A stretch of 23,896 bases of DNA from Desulfovibrio sp. UBA6121 (GCA_002422505.1 DIVX01000129.1:1-23896), one strand, 5' to 3'; shown: positions 1 to 9,702, counted from the stretch's first letter. Numbers and translations: made by a program. The notes: a model not told the origin generated them from the letters alone.

Positions 1-539
1 ACTCCAGCGTGGAGCACATGGGCATTCTGGCCTTTGGCGCGGGCATAGGCGGGGCGGGCATGCACGGCAGCCTGATGCACGTGCTGGCCCACGGCGTGGC
101 CAAGGGCGCCATGTTCCTGCTGGCGGGCAACATCCTTGCGGCCTACATGACCAAGGAGGTTTCCGGCGTGCGCGGCGCGGTGCGCGCCCTGCCGGTTTCC
201 GGCCCGCTCTGGGTGGCCGGGGTGCTGGCGCTCACCGGCATGCCGCCCTTCGGCGCCTTCGTCAGCGAGCTGGCCATTTTGCGCGCCGCCCTGGCCAGCG
301 GCCAGCCCTATCTGGCGGTCATTTTTCTGCTGCTTCTGGCCATGGCCTTCATCGGCATAACCACCGCCGCCCTGCGCATGGCCCAGGGCGCAAGCGGCAT
401 AGAGCCCCGGCCGGAGCCCGCCAGCGCCTCCTGGCCGCCCCTGGCCCTGCTGTTTGGCGCGCTTCTGCTCGGCTTGTGGATGCCCGGCCCCCTGGCCGAC
501 GTGCTGGCCGCCTCCGCGCGGCTTACCGGAGGATTCTAG
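1..539 (+). CDS. Hydrogenase-4 / complex I antiporter-like membrane subunit (HyfF/NuoL-M family), 5' partial
   Basis: The C-terminal 178 residues of a proton-translocating antiporter-like subunit; the 5' end is outside the window and the frame enters at base 3. The first visible residues, SSVEHMGILAFG, match the conserved Ser-[IV]-Glu-His-Met-Gly motif of NuoL/NuoM/HyfF proteins. Next comes the family's helix with conserved His residues (LMHVLAHGVAKGAMFLLAGN), then the ALTGMPPFGAFVSEL loop and two or three hydrophobic helices at the end. Known members form the ion-pumping membrane arm of complex I and group 4 hydrogenases. Its stop codon (537-539) lies just before the GTG of the NuoC/D-like gene, whose ribosome binding site GGAGG falls inside this gene's last codons, so the genes are co-transcribed and probably translationally coupled. 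The downstream gene order points to HyfF rather than NuoM. Confidence 0.88.
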   Translation, partial: SSVEHMGILAFGAGIGGAGMHGSLMHVLAHGVAKGAMFLLAGNILAAYMTKEVSGVRGAVRALPVSGPLWVAGVLALTGMPPFGAFVSELAILRAALASGQPYLAVIFLLLLAMAFIGITTAALRMAQGASGIEPRPEPASASWPPLALLFGALLLGLWMPGPLADVLAASARLTGGF

Positions 540-541
540 CC

Positions 542-2032
542 GTGCGCAACGCCCAGGCCATACCCATCCGCAGCATACCGCTGCTCCCGGCGGAGGAGTT
601 CTGCGTGGAGGTGCTGGAAGCCGTGCTGCACGAGGCGCGCCTTTCCGCCCTGTTCTGCGCGCCCGTGGACGGGGAGCTCCGGCTCTTCGCCATCCTGGCG
701 GAGGACCGCCTGGGCGTGCTGCACGCCCTCTCCGCCCCGGCGGGGCAGGCCTATCCCTCGCTGACGCCGGACTGTCCGCAGGCGCATCTTTTCGAGCGCG
801 AGATCTGGGAGACCTGGGGCGTGACGCCGCTGGGGCACCCCTGGCTCAAGCCCGTGCGCTTCCCCGCGCGTGATCCGCTGGGCCGCGAGGTCCTGGGGCC
901 GGAGATCGGCCAGGCCCGGTTCATGGAGGCCCTGGGCGAGGGCGGGCACGAGGTGGCCGTGGGCCCGGTGCACGCGGGCATCATCGAGCCCGGGCACTTC
1001 CGCTTCTTGTGCCACGGCGAGGACGTGCTGCACCTGGAAATTTCCCTGGGCTACCAGCACCGTGGCATCGAGCGGGCGCTGACGGGCGGCCCGGACCCGC
1101 GCTTTTTGCAGTACATGCAGACCCTGGCGGGCGATACGACCATCGGCCACGCCACAGCGGCCTGCCAGAACCTGGAGGCGCTCTCCGGCTGCGACGTGCC
1201 CGCCGGGGCGCTGGTGTTCCGCGCCATTGCCCTGGAGCTGGAGCGCCTGGCCAACCACGCGGGCGACCTTGGCGCCCTGGCCATGGACGTGGGCTTTTTG
1301 CCAACGTCATCGTTCCTGGGGCGCATTCGCGGCGATTTCTTGAACATGACGGCCAAGCTCTGCGGCAGCCGTTTCGGGCGCGGGCTGGTGAAGCCCGGCG
1401 GCACCGGCTTCGACCTGGGGCAGCCCAGGGCCGAGGCCGTGCGCGCGCACCTGGCGCAGGTGTTCCCGCAGTGCATGGAGGCCGTGGAGCTGTTGTGGAG
1501 CACGCCCTCTGTTGTTTCGCGCTTCGAGCGCACCGGGTCCGTTTCCCGCGTGGACGCCCTGGCCCTGGGGCTGGTGGGCGTGGCCGCCCGCGCCTGCGAT
1601 GTGGAAATCGACGTGCGCCAGGACTTCCCGGTGGGGGCCTTCGCCTTCTCGCACATTCCGGTGGCGGTTTCGCAAACGGGCGATGTTGCCGCGCGGGCCT
1701 TTGTGCGCCACATGGAGCTGCTGCACTCCGAAAAGTTCCTGACCGAGCACCTGACCCACCTGCCCGCGTGCGCCAACACCTGCGGCTTCCAGGCGGGCGT
1801 GGGCAACCTTGCGCCCAACAGCCTGGCCGTAAGCCTTGTGGAAGGCTGGCGCGGCGAAATTTGCCACGTAGCCCTGACCGACGCCACAGGGCGCTTTGCC
1901 GCCTACAAGGTGGTGGACCCCAGCTTCCACAACTGGGCCGGGCTGGCCATGGCCCTGCGCAATCAGCAGATTTCGGACTTCCCCATATGCAACAAAAGCT
2001 TCAGCCTGTCCTACTGCGGACACGACCTGTAG
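542..2032 (+). CDS. NuoC/NuoD-fused large subunit of an energy-converting hydrogenase-related (Ehr) complex, HyfG-like
   Basis: 496 residues from a GTG start chosen because GGAGG at 528-532 sits 9 bases upstream; an upstream in-frame start would overlap hyfF and has no comparable site. Residues 1-110 resemble the 30-kDa NuoC/HycE N-domain (FEREIWETWGVTPLGHPWLKP). Residues 140-496 are the 49-kDa NuoD/hydrogenase large-subunit fold (HLEISLGYQHRGIERAL; ALELERLANHAGDLG). In true group 4 hydrogenases nickel is held by an N-terminal RxCGxC and a C-terminal DPCxxC. Here those places read GDTTIGHA (197-204) and SLSYCGHDL (488-496), so neither CxxC pair is present. Such proteins belong to Ehr complexes, which couple an electron-transfer or unknown reaction to ion pumping without a NiFe site. 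It would partner the HyfF-like membrane subunit upstream and the iron-sulfur subunit downstream. The C-terminus ends at the motif, so no maturation-type tail is visible. Confidence 0.85.
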   Translation: MRNAQAIPIRSIPLLPAEEFCVEVLEAVLHEARLSALFCAPVDGELRLFAILAEDRLGVLHALSAPAGQAYPSLTPDCPQAHLFEREIWETWGVTPLGHPWLKPVRFPARDPLGREVLGPEIGQARFMEALGEGGHEVAVGPVHAGIIEPGHFRFLCHGEDVLHLEISLGYQHRGIERALTGGPDPRFLQYMQTLAGDTTIGHATAACQNLEALSGCDVPAGALVFRAIALELERLANHAGDLGALAMDVGFLPTSSFLGRIRGDFLNMTAKLCGSRFGRGLVKPGGTGFDLGQPRAEAVRAHLAQVFPQCMEAVELLWSTPSVVSRFERTGSVSRVDALALGLVGVAARACDVEIDVRQDFPVGAFAFSHIPVAVSQTGDVAARAFVRHMELLHSEKFLTEHLTHLPACANTCGFQAGVGNLAPNSLAVSLVEGWRGEICHVALTDATGRFAAYKVVDPSFHNWAGLAMALRNQQISDFPICNKSFSLSYCGHDL

Positions 2033-2042
2033 GGGGGCGGCC

Positions 2043-2822
2043 ATGATCCAGCACATCATCGCCCGCCTGCGCCAGGGCCACCGCACCCTGGCCTTTCCCC
2101 AGCGCCAGCCGGAACTGCCGGACCGCTACCCCGGCAGGCCGGAAATCAACCCAGCTTTGTGCGCCGACTGTGAAACGCGCGGGGCCTGCGTGGCCGCCTG
2201 CCCGGTTGGAGCCATCACCCTTGCCGATCCGCAGAGCGGAGGCTTGTCCCTTGATTTGGGCCGCTGCCTGTTCTGCACGCAGTGCGCAGCGGCCTGCCCG
2301 CGCGGCGCCATACGCTTCACGGGCGACTACCGCCTGGCCGCAAGCCGCCGCGAGGCCCTGGTGCTGCGCGGCCAGCCCCTGGAGCTGGCCCGGCCCCTGC
2401 CGCCGGAACGTTTGGCGCTGTTCCGCAACTCGCTCAAGCTGCGGCAGGTAAGCGCGGGCGGCTGCAACGCCTGCGAACTGGACACCAACGTGCTGGGCAC
2501 CCTGGTGTTCGACCTGGGCCGCTTCGGCATCCAGTTCGTGGCCTCGCCGCGCCACGCGGACGGCGTGCTCGTCACCGGGCCTGTTTCGCAGAACATGCGC
2601 CTGGGCCTGGAAAAAACCTGGGCCGCCGCGCCCTCGCCCCGGGTGGCCATTGCCGTGGGGGCCTGCGCCATCTCCGGCGGGCCCTATGCGGGCCACAGCG
2701 AAGCCAGCGACGGCTGCGCAGGCCTTGTCCCTGTGGATTTGTTCGTGCCGGGCTGCGCGCCGCACCCCTGGACCATTCTGGACGGGCTGCTGCGGCTGCT
2801 GGGCCGGGGCGAAACGGGATGA
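2043..2822 (+). CDS. 2x[4Fe-4S] ferredoxin fused to NuoB/HyfI-like small subunit
   Basis: 259 residues; ATG preceded by AGGGGGG at 2031-2037, only 10 bases after the large-subunit stop. Residues 36-95 are a bacterial two-cluster ferredoxin. The second cluster motif is regular (C75, C78, C81, C85), while the first has a longer gap (C40, C43, C49, C53). Residues 125-255 are a NuoB/hydrogenase small-subunit domain with its four cluster ligands: C141 and C144 in GGCNACELD, C208 in VGACAISGG and C238 in PGCAP. Together they would carry electrons to or from the large subunit, as HyfH plus HyfI or NuoI plus NuoB do as separate proteins. It is the last gene of the cluster in the window. The next gene converges on it with an 18-base gap, and I see no convincing terminator between them. 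Confidence 0.88.
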   Translation: MIQHIIARLRQGHRTLAFPQRQPELPDRYPGRPEINPALCADCETRGACVAACPVGAITLADPQSGGLSLDLGRCLFCTQCAAACPRGAIRFTGDYRLAASRREALVLRGQPLELARPLPPERLALFRNSLKLRQVSAGGCNACELDTNVLGTLVFDLGRFGIQFVASPRHADGVLVTGPVSQNMRLGLEKTWAAAPSPRVAIAVGACAISGGPYAGHSEASDGCAGLVPVDLFVPGCAPHPWTILDGLLRLLGRGETG

Positions 2823-2828
2823 CGCGCC

Positions 2829-2856
2829 AGGACTGCGGGGCTAGGACTGCGGGGCC
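2829..2856. repeat. 14-bp tandem duplication at convergent gene ends
   Basis: Two adjacent copies of AGGACTGCGGGGC followed by T or C, at 2829-2842 and 2843-2856. The copies span the stop codon of the minus-strand histidine kinase gene (2841-2843) and lie just past the stop of the ferredoxin/NuoB-like gene. It looks like a replication-slippage duplication; no function is evident. Confidence 0.8.
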
Positions 2857-5069
2857 AGGGCCAGGCGCAAAATAAGTGTGGTCGCGCCGGGCTCCTCGGT
2901 GTTGAGCGAGAGGGTGCCGCCCATGGTGCGCACCATGAGCCGCGCGGAATAGGTGCCCAGGCCGGTGCCGTTTCTTTTGCCCGCCGTGGCGTACTTCTCA
3001 AAAAAACGGTCGCGGATGGTTTGGGCCACCTCGCCAAGGTTGCGCAGAAACACCTCGGCCAGCGGCCCCTCCTGCGACAGGCGCACAAGGATCTCGCCGC
3101 CCTCGGGCGAGGCCTCGGCCGCGTTCTTCAGCAGGTTGGAGAACACGGCCTCCAGCAGGCGCATCTCGCCCAGCACGTAGAACGGCGCTCCCGGACAATC
3201 CGACACCAGCGTGACCCGCAGGCCCTTGCCCTGCACCAGCGTGCGCAGCTCCACGCGCTGGCGCTCCACCACGGCGCACAGGTCCACGGGCTCCAGGTGC
3301 GGGCTAAAGGCCCCGGCCTCCATGGCGTGCAGGTCTATGGACAGGGTGATGAGATCCTGCATGCGCCGGGTAAGGCTGCGCACCTCCGCCACCACCTGGG
3401 CCTGCTCCCCGTTGAGCGGCCCCAGAAGCTCCAAGAGTTCCATGGCGTTCTGCATGGAGCCCAGGGGGCTTTTCAGGTCGTGGCGCACCACGCTTTCCAC
3501 GTCGGAGCGCATGCCCTCGGCCTTCTTGCGCTCTGAAATGTCGCTCAGCACGCCCAGATAGCCGCTGAAGCGGTTGGCCGCGTCGGTCATGGGGCGAATG
3601 CGGCAGGAAACCCACACGGTTCTGCCGCGCGCGTCCAGAACGCGCAGTTCGCGGTCCACCTCGCGTTTATGGAGCAAGGCCTCGTTCCACGCTGCCAAAA
3701 AGTCCTCGCGGTCCTCCGGCACGATGCTGTCCAGCCAGCGCCCGCCGGACAGGGCCTCCAGGGTTCTGCCGGTTTGCCGCTGCATGCGCTCGTTGGCGAA
3801 CACCAGCCTGCCCCGTGCATCTGTTTCAAACACGCCCACCGGGGCCTGGCGGATGAGCCCGGCCAGCCGCCGCTCGCTTTGGCGCAGGGCCACCTCGGCC
3901 AAGCGCTGGGCAGTTATGTCGCGGCCCATGGCCACCACGCCCAGGCAGCGGCCTTCGGGGTCCAGCGCCGAGGTCTTGACCACGCTGATCCAGTATTCCT
4001 GCCCGCCCGGCTGCATGCGCTGGGTAAAACTCACCGGCTCCCGCGTCTTGCGGGCCAGGGTGCTGGTGGAAAGCTGCACGCGCAGTTCCTCGCCGCTGAA
4101 CACCTCGCTTAACGGGCGGTCCAGCAGTTCCCCCCGCGTTTTGCCCACATGGGAGCAGAAGGTCTGGTTCACTTCGCGCAGCAAGTCGTGCTCATCGGTA
4201 ACGTAGATGCAGTCCTGGGCGGACTGGAACATGGCGCGCAAAAGCCCCTCGCTCTTGGCCAGGGCGGCCTCGGCGTTGCGGCGCTCGGTTGTGTCGCGGC
4301 TGATGGACACCTCGCCCAGGCGCTCGCCCATGATGTCGTAGACCGGGGATTTGTGCACGCTCAAGTGGCGCAGGCCGCCGGGGGTGTCCAAGGCCAGCTC
4401 GTAGGACAGGATCTCGCGGCCGCAGGGCCCTTGCCCGCACGTGACGCGGCGCTCCGGCTCCACGGCCACAGCCGTGCTGCGGCGGTCAAGGAATTCCACG
4501 CCCTGGTGGTGCAAAATGTCTTCGCAGGGCTGGCCCACCATGTGGCAGAAGGCGGGGTTCACCTCGCGGAACACGCCGCCCGCGTCCTTGAAGGCGATGC
4601 CGTCGGCCGCGGAGCCGAGAATGGCGCGCAAAAGCCCTTCGCTCTGGCGCAGGGAGCGCTCGGCCCGCTTCTGCTCGGTGATGTCGTGCCCGATGAAGAA
4701 CAGGCAGGAGCGGCCGCTGCGCAGGGTGATGGGCGAGGCGTCCAGCTCCATGTCGCGCACTTGGCCGTCTTTGAGCTTGTGCATGCTGATGAAACGCTGG
4801 GCGCCGCCGCTGCTCAGACTGTGCAGCAGCTCCAGCAGGCGCTCCCTGGGCAGCAGGCTGATTTGGGTGGCCACAAGGCCGTCCACCTCGCCCGGATGAT
4901 AGCCGTAGAACGCGCAGGCCGCCGGGTTGGCCCCCAGCACCTGCCCCGTCTGCGGGTCGATGAGAAACATCACCGCCCGGCTTGATTCAAAGGCCGCACG
5001 AAAGACGCTGCCGTCTGGAAGGGCGGCGGCCATGTCGTCTGGCAGATACTGTTTCTTGTTCGCGCTCAT
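2841..5069 (-). CDS. Soluble PAS-domain sensor histidine kinase (four PAS domains)
   Basis: 742 residues with no transmembrane segment or signal peptide, so a cytoplasmic sensor. PAS/PAC units lie at about 20-130, 145-262, 275-388 and 400-515, each closing with a GxxxDITE/DTTE/DISE-type PAC end before the next linker. The HisKA region (520-590) carries the phospho-acceptor His530 in VVRHDLKSPLG. The ATPase domain (630-740) has the N box NLLKNAAEAS (N645, N649) and G box NGTGLGTYSA (700-709). The usual Asp-containing G1 box is replaced by NLGEV (677-681). The start is the first in-frame ATG after a good promoter (5095-5123); ribosome-binding bases are weak. No response regulator lies nearby, so its partner is encoded elsewhere. 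The ligand or redox cue sensed by the PAS domains cannot be told from sequence. Confidence 0.9.
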   Translation of the reverse strand: MSANKKQYLPDDMAAALPDGSVFRAAFESSRAVMFLIDPQTGQVLGANPAACAFYGYHPGEVDGLVATQISLLPRERLLELLHSLSSGGAQRFISMHKLKDGQVRDMELDASPITLRSGRSCLFFIGHDITEQKRAERSLRQSEGLLRAILGSAADGIAFKDAGGVFREVNPAFCHMVGQPCEDILHHQGVEFLDRRSTAVAVEPERRVTCGQGPCGREILSYELALDTPGGLRHLSVHKSPVYDIMGERLGEVSISRDTTERRNAEAALAKSEGLLRAMFQSAQDCIYVTDEHDLLREVNQTFCSHVGKTRGELLDRPLSEVFSGEELRVQLSTSTLARKTREPVSFTQRMQPGGQEYWISVVKTSALDPEGRCLGVVAMGRDITAQRLAEVALRQSERRLAGLIRQAPVGVFETDARGRLVFANERMQRQTGRTLEALSGGRWLDSIVPEDREDFLAAWNEALLHKREVDRELRVLDARGRTVWVSCRIRPMTDAANRFSGYLGVLSDISERKKAEGMRSDVESVVRHDLKSPLGSMQNAMELLELLGPLNGEQAQVVAEVRSLTRRMQDLITLSIDLHAMEAGAFSPHLEPVDLCAVVERQRVELRTLVQGKGLRVTLVSDCPGAPFYVLGEMRLLEAVFSNLLKNAAEASPEGGEILVRLSQEGPLAEVFLRNLGEVAQTIRDRFFEKYATAGKRNGTGLGTYSARLMVRTMGGTLSLNTEEPGATTLILRLALAPQS

Positions 5070-5094
5070 ACATGCTCGGATAGGGGGTACACTA

Positions 5095-5123
5095 CGTATA
5101 CCAACCTTTTGCGGCGCTGTAAA
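5095..5123 (-). promoter_or_regulatory. Sigma-70-type promoter for the PAS histidine kinase
   Basis: On the minus strand TTTACA (5118-5123) and TATACG (5095-5100) are separated by exactly 17 bases. They match the -35 consensus in 5 of 6 and the -10 in 4 of 6 positions. The predicted transcript start is near 5088, about 20 bases before the kinase ATG. This supports a short leader and transcription independent of the rsmB-like gene that ends at 5150. Confidence 0.55.
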
Positions 5124-5149
5124 ACAATTCTGCGCAAAAAACTGGGGAT

Positions 5150-6478
5150 TTATTCCGCCTTTTGAATGCTGGCTGCGTAGAAGAACTCGCCGGAGGCCAC
5201 CTCTGGCGGGGTGAGCCAGGACGAAGCCAAGCGCGCCTGGGGGTGCGCCTCCAGGAAGCGGGCCACCTGGCGCTGGTTCTCCTCGGCCGAGAGGGTGCAG
5301 GTGAGGTAGAAGAGCTGCCCGCCGGGAGCCAGGGCCTTGTAGGCCTGGGCCAGCATGTCGGCCTGGGTGCGGGAAAGGGCGGCCACGTCCTCGGGCTTGC
5401 GCTTCCACTTTATGTCTGGTCGGCGCGAGAGGGTGCCCAGGCCCGTGCAGGGCGCGTCGAGCAGGATGCTGCCGGGCGCGGCGCCAAGGGGCGGGGGCAC
5501 GTCGGCTCGGGCGCGGAACACCAGCAAGCGCCCGGCCTCAAGAGCGGCGGCCTGCTCCCGGCGCAGGGCGCGCAGGCGGCCCAGGTGCGTGTCGCTGGCA
5601 AGCACGGGGGAAACGCCCGCTTCCAGAATAAGGCGCGTCTTGCCGCCCCGGCCGGAACAGGCGTCCCACACCGGGGTGGCCCAGCGCTGCGGATTCAAGG
5701 CGGCCAGGGCCTGGCGCGCGGCAAAGCCCTGGCGGTACAGGGCGGCGCGCTCGGCGTCGCTCAAGCCAAGGTCCTCCACCAGCGTATCCAGGCCGGTACC
5801 GGGCTGGAAGGCCAGCCCCAGGCCCTGCCTGCCCAGGCAGGCCGGGTGCGCGCCCAGGCGGCGCGAAAGGGCCAGGGCCGGTTCGGCCCCAAGCTGCGCG
5901 GCCTCCACGGCCAAGCCCATGGCGGGCGGCCGGGCCTGGGCCTTCAGGTAGCGGCCCGCGTCCTCTTTGGAGCATTCCTTGAGCCACAGGCGCACCATCC
6001 ACTCCGGGCAGGAGTAATAGCGCGAGAGCAGCTCGGCCTCGTCCTTGGCGCCGTCCTTATAGGGGGCCGGGGTGCGCGCGGCGTCGGCCATGTCGGCCAC
6101 GCGGCGCAGCACGGCGTTGAACAGGCCGGAAAGGTGCGCCCGGGTGTAGCCCTTGGCCCAGTCCACGGCCCAGTTCACGCTGGCGTACACCGGCACGCGG
6201 TCCAGGTGGATTATCTCGTGCGCGGCCAGCCCCAGGGCCAGCATGGCCTCGTCGGGCAGGCGGCGCGAGGGGTCCAAAAAGCGCGCCAGAAGCGCGTCGA
6301 GCCGCCCCTTCATGCGGCAATAGCCGTATACAAGCTCCGTCACCAGCCCGGCGTCGCGGTCCGACAAGGGATCGGACGTGAGGGCGGTGTCCAGGGCGGC
6401 CTGCAGGTCGCGGCCTTCCAGAAGGCAGGCCACGAGACAATCAAGGGCGGCGGCGCGGGCCGGGGGAAGCTGGGCCAC
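5150..6478 (-). CDS. rsmB: 16S rRNA cytosine-C5 methyltransferase, RsmB/Sun family
   Basis: 442 residues, the usual length of RsmB, which methylates C967 of 16S rRNA using S-adenosylmethionine. Residues 1-140 form the NusB-like RNA-binding domain (VTELVYGYCRMKGRLD; HLSGLFNAVLRRV). Residues 150-442 form the Rossmann methyltransferase with motif I DACSGRGGKT (272-281), motif IV LLDAPCTGLG with Cys344, and motif VI LTCT with Cys394. The two cysteines are the catalytic and release residues of RNA m5C methyltransferases. The start is GTG at 6476-6478, preceded by a weak AGGT; the gene follows the DEAD-box helicase after 9 bases and closes that operon. The RNA target is inferred from family membership; a different rRNA cytosine is possible. 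I found no strong terminator after the TAA. Confidence 0.88.
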   Translation of the reverse strand: MAQLPPARAAALDCLVACLLEGRDLQAALDTALTSDPLSDRDAGLVTELVYGYCRMKGRLDALLARFLDPSRRLPDEAMLALGLAAHEIIHLDRVPVYASVNWAVDWAKGYTRAHLSGLFNAVLRRVADMADAARTPAPYKDGAKDEAELLSRYYSCPEWMVRLWLKECSKEDAGRYLKAQARPPAMGLAVEAAQLGAEPALALSRRLGAHPACLGRQGLGLAFQPGTGLDTLVEDLGLSDAERAALYRQGFAARQALAALNPQRWATPVWDACSGRGGKTRLILEAGVSPVLASDTHLGRLRALRREQAAALEAGRLLVFRARADVPPPLGAAPGSILLDAPCTGLGTLSRRPDIKWKRKPEDVAALSRTQADMLAQAYKALAPGGQLFYLTCTLSAEENQRQVARFLEAHPQARLASSWLTPPEVASGEFFYAASIQKAE

Positions 6479-6487
6479 GGTGCGTAC

Positions 6488-8143
<1,656 letters not shown>

Positions 8144-8149
8144 GGAAAC

Positions 8150-9151
8150 TTAACTCCCGCGCGTTTCGCCCGGCCCGAAGCCCGTGGGGCTCCCGGCGGC
8201 ATGCGCGCTCTGATCGGTTGATTGAACTCTTGTGCCGCGCACCCCGCTCACCACGGACAGGGCCGTGGCCACGAGGCCGGACACATCGGCCACATTGGCC
8301 GGAAGGATGAGCGTGTTGTTGGTTCTGGCCAGGTTGCCGAACTCGGCGATGTATTTTTCGGCCAGGCGCACCTTGGCCGCGTCCATGCCGCCCTCGTTGC
8401 CCAGGGCCTCGGCCACGCGGCGGATGCCCTCGGCCGTGGCGCTGGCGACTATTTCGATTTCGCTGGCGCGGCCGGCCGCCTCGTTGATGCGCTTCTGCTT
8501 CTCGCCTTCGCTCACGTTGATGGCCTGCTGGCGCTGGCCTTCGGCCATGTTGATGCGGGCCTGGCGTTCGCCTTCGCTGCGGGCGATTTCGGCGCGTTTT
8601 TCGCGCTCGGCCTTCACCTGCAGCTCCATGGCGGCCATGATGCTGGCCGGGGGGTTGATGTCCTTGATTTCGTAGCGCAGCACCTTGATGCCCCAGTTGA
8701 GGGCGGCCTCGTCCACGGCGGTGATGACCTGATGGTTGATGGTCTCGCGCGTCTCAAAGGTCTTGTCCAGGTCGATCTTGCCGATGGCCGAGCGCAAGCT
8801 CGTTTGCGCCAGCTGGATGGCCGCCTGGTAGTAGTTCTCGATGCCGTAGCTGGAAAGCTTGGCGTCGCGCACCTCAAGGTAGATGACGCCGTCGATGGAC
8901 ACGGAAACGTTGTCGCGCGTGATGCAGACCTGGGGGGGAATCTCCAGCACCTCCTCCTTCATGGAGCGCTTGTAGGCCACGCGGTCAATGAAGGGGATGA
9001 GGATGTGGAAGCCCGCGCCCAGGGTGTTGTCGTACTTGCCCAGGCGCTCCACTATGAATTCCGACTTCTGCGGCACCACCACCGCCGTTTTGGCGAAAAC
9101 GATGATGACCAGCACGGCCAGAAGAATGAGAATGACAAGTCCGCCGTCCAT
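8150..9151 (-). CDS. SPFH/band 7 membrane protein, QmcA/stomatin-like
   Basis: 333 residues. An N-terminal hydrophobic helix (about 4-24) anchors an SPFH domain (about 25-185; VVPQKSEFIVERLGKY and VSIDGVIYLEVRD are typical). A long charged helical stretch follows (about 190-255, with repeated EGERQ/EGQRQ/EGEKQ units), then a conserved C-terminal region (LILPANVADVSGLV). These proteins oligomerise at the inner membrane and organise microdomains or regulate FtsH-type proteases. The ATG at 9151 is preferred to the GTG just before it: it overlaps the upstream nfeD-like stop as TGATG and is 6 bases from GAGG. Its pairing with an nfeD-like gene is the usual arrangement for this family. Confidence 0.9.
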   Translation of the reverse strand: MDGGLVILILLAVLVIIVFAKTAVVVPQKSEFIVERLGKYDNTLGAGFHILIPFIDRVAYKRSMKEEVLEIPPQVCITRDNVSVSIDGVIYLEVRDAKLSSYGIENYYQAAIQLAQTSLRSAIGKIDLDKTFETRETINHQVITAVDEAALNWGIKVLRYEIKDINPPASIMAAMELQVKAEREKRAEIARSEGERQARINMAEGQRQQAINVSEGEKQKRINEAAGRASEIEIVASATAEGIRRVAEALGNEGGMDAAKVRLAEKYIAEFGNLARTNNTLILPANVADVSGLVATALSVVSGVRGTRVQSTDQSAHAAGSPTGFGPGETRGS

Positions 9152-9648
9152 CACGAGCCTCCCCGATGTTTGGCGCCGCCGCCCGCCGGGCGCACAAGGT
9201 ATGCGCCGGGGTCGTCCTTGGCCGGGCCGATGATGATCACGTCCTCGCCCTCGCCGATGTCCTCCACCGACGCGGCGCGCCAGAAGCTGCCCCGGAACTT
9301 TATCTCGCCGGGGCGTTCCGGTCCCATGGCGCGGGTGGCCACGGCGGCCTTGCCTGCGCCGGGGTCATCCAGGCCCTGGTCGGTTTCGCCCTCGGCCTGG
9401 GCCAGGGTGCGGCCGCGAAACACGCGCAGAAACATGCGCCGCAAAAGCGCCACCCCGGCCAAAGAGGCCGCAATGAACACCACGAACTGCCCGCCGGGGC
9501 CAAGGCCCAGGGCATAGGCCGCAAGGGAGGCCGCATAGGCCCCAAGGGCGAAGAACAGCAGCACGAAGCCCGGCAGGGCCATCTCCGCCAGGAGAAAAGC
9601 CGATCCCGCCAGGAACCAGATGACGTGCGCGGTCCAAAAGCCTTCCAT
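9151..9648 (-). CDS. NfeD-like membrane protein (short, YbbK type)
   Basis: 165 residues, the size of the short NfeD class lacking the N-terminal serine protease domain. It has about three transmembrane segments (roughly 8-25, 28-48 and 53-70; LAGSAFLLAEMALPGFVLLFF region). A soluble C-terminal OB-fold follows from about 100 (GPERPGEIKFRGSFWRA; EDVIIIG). It is thought to bind and stabilise the SPFH partner encoded directly downstream, with which it overlaps by one base. The start is ATG at 9646-9648 with a strong AGGAGGG 6 bases upstream. It heads a four-gene unit (nfeD-like, SPFH, helicase, rsmB-like) read from the candidate promoter at 9674-9702. Confidence 0.87.
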   Translation of the reverse strand: MEGFWTAHVIWFLAGSAFLLAEMALPGFVLLFFALGAYAASLAAYALGLGPGGQFVVFIAASLAGVALLRRMFLRVFRGRTLAQAEGETDQGLDDPGAGKAAVATRAMGPERPGEIKFRGSFWRAASVEDIGEGEDVIIIGPAKDDPGAYLVRPAGGGAKHRGGS

Positions 9649-9673
9649 GCGAACCCTCCTCGCTCTCTTTGCA

Positions 9674-9702
9674 GCAATACGCCAATGCAGGGCACACGGC
9701 AA
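9674..9702 (-). promoter_or_regulatory. Candidate sigma-70 promoter of the nfeD-SPFH-helicase-rsmB operon
   Basis: On the minus strand TTGCCG (9697-9702) and TATTGC (9674-9679) are 17 bases apart; the -35 matches 4 of 6 and the -10 matches 3 of 6. It lies 25-55 bases before the nfeD-like ATG. A perfect hairpin (9703-9720) adjoins the -35 element and could influence it. Confidence 0.4.

Noticed and set aside
2822..2875. Possible bidirectional terminator between the ferredoxin/NuoB-like gene and the kinase
   Set aside because: Only a 5-bp GCGCC/GGCGC pairing at wide spacing and no T-run on either strand; the visible pattern is a tandem duplication.
8222..9517. Long plus-strand frame opposite the SPFH and nfeD-like genes
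   Set aside because: Same antisense effect; the minus strand carries complete conserved domains and good start sites.
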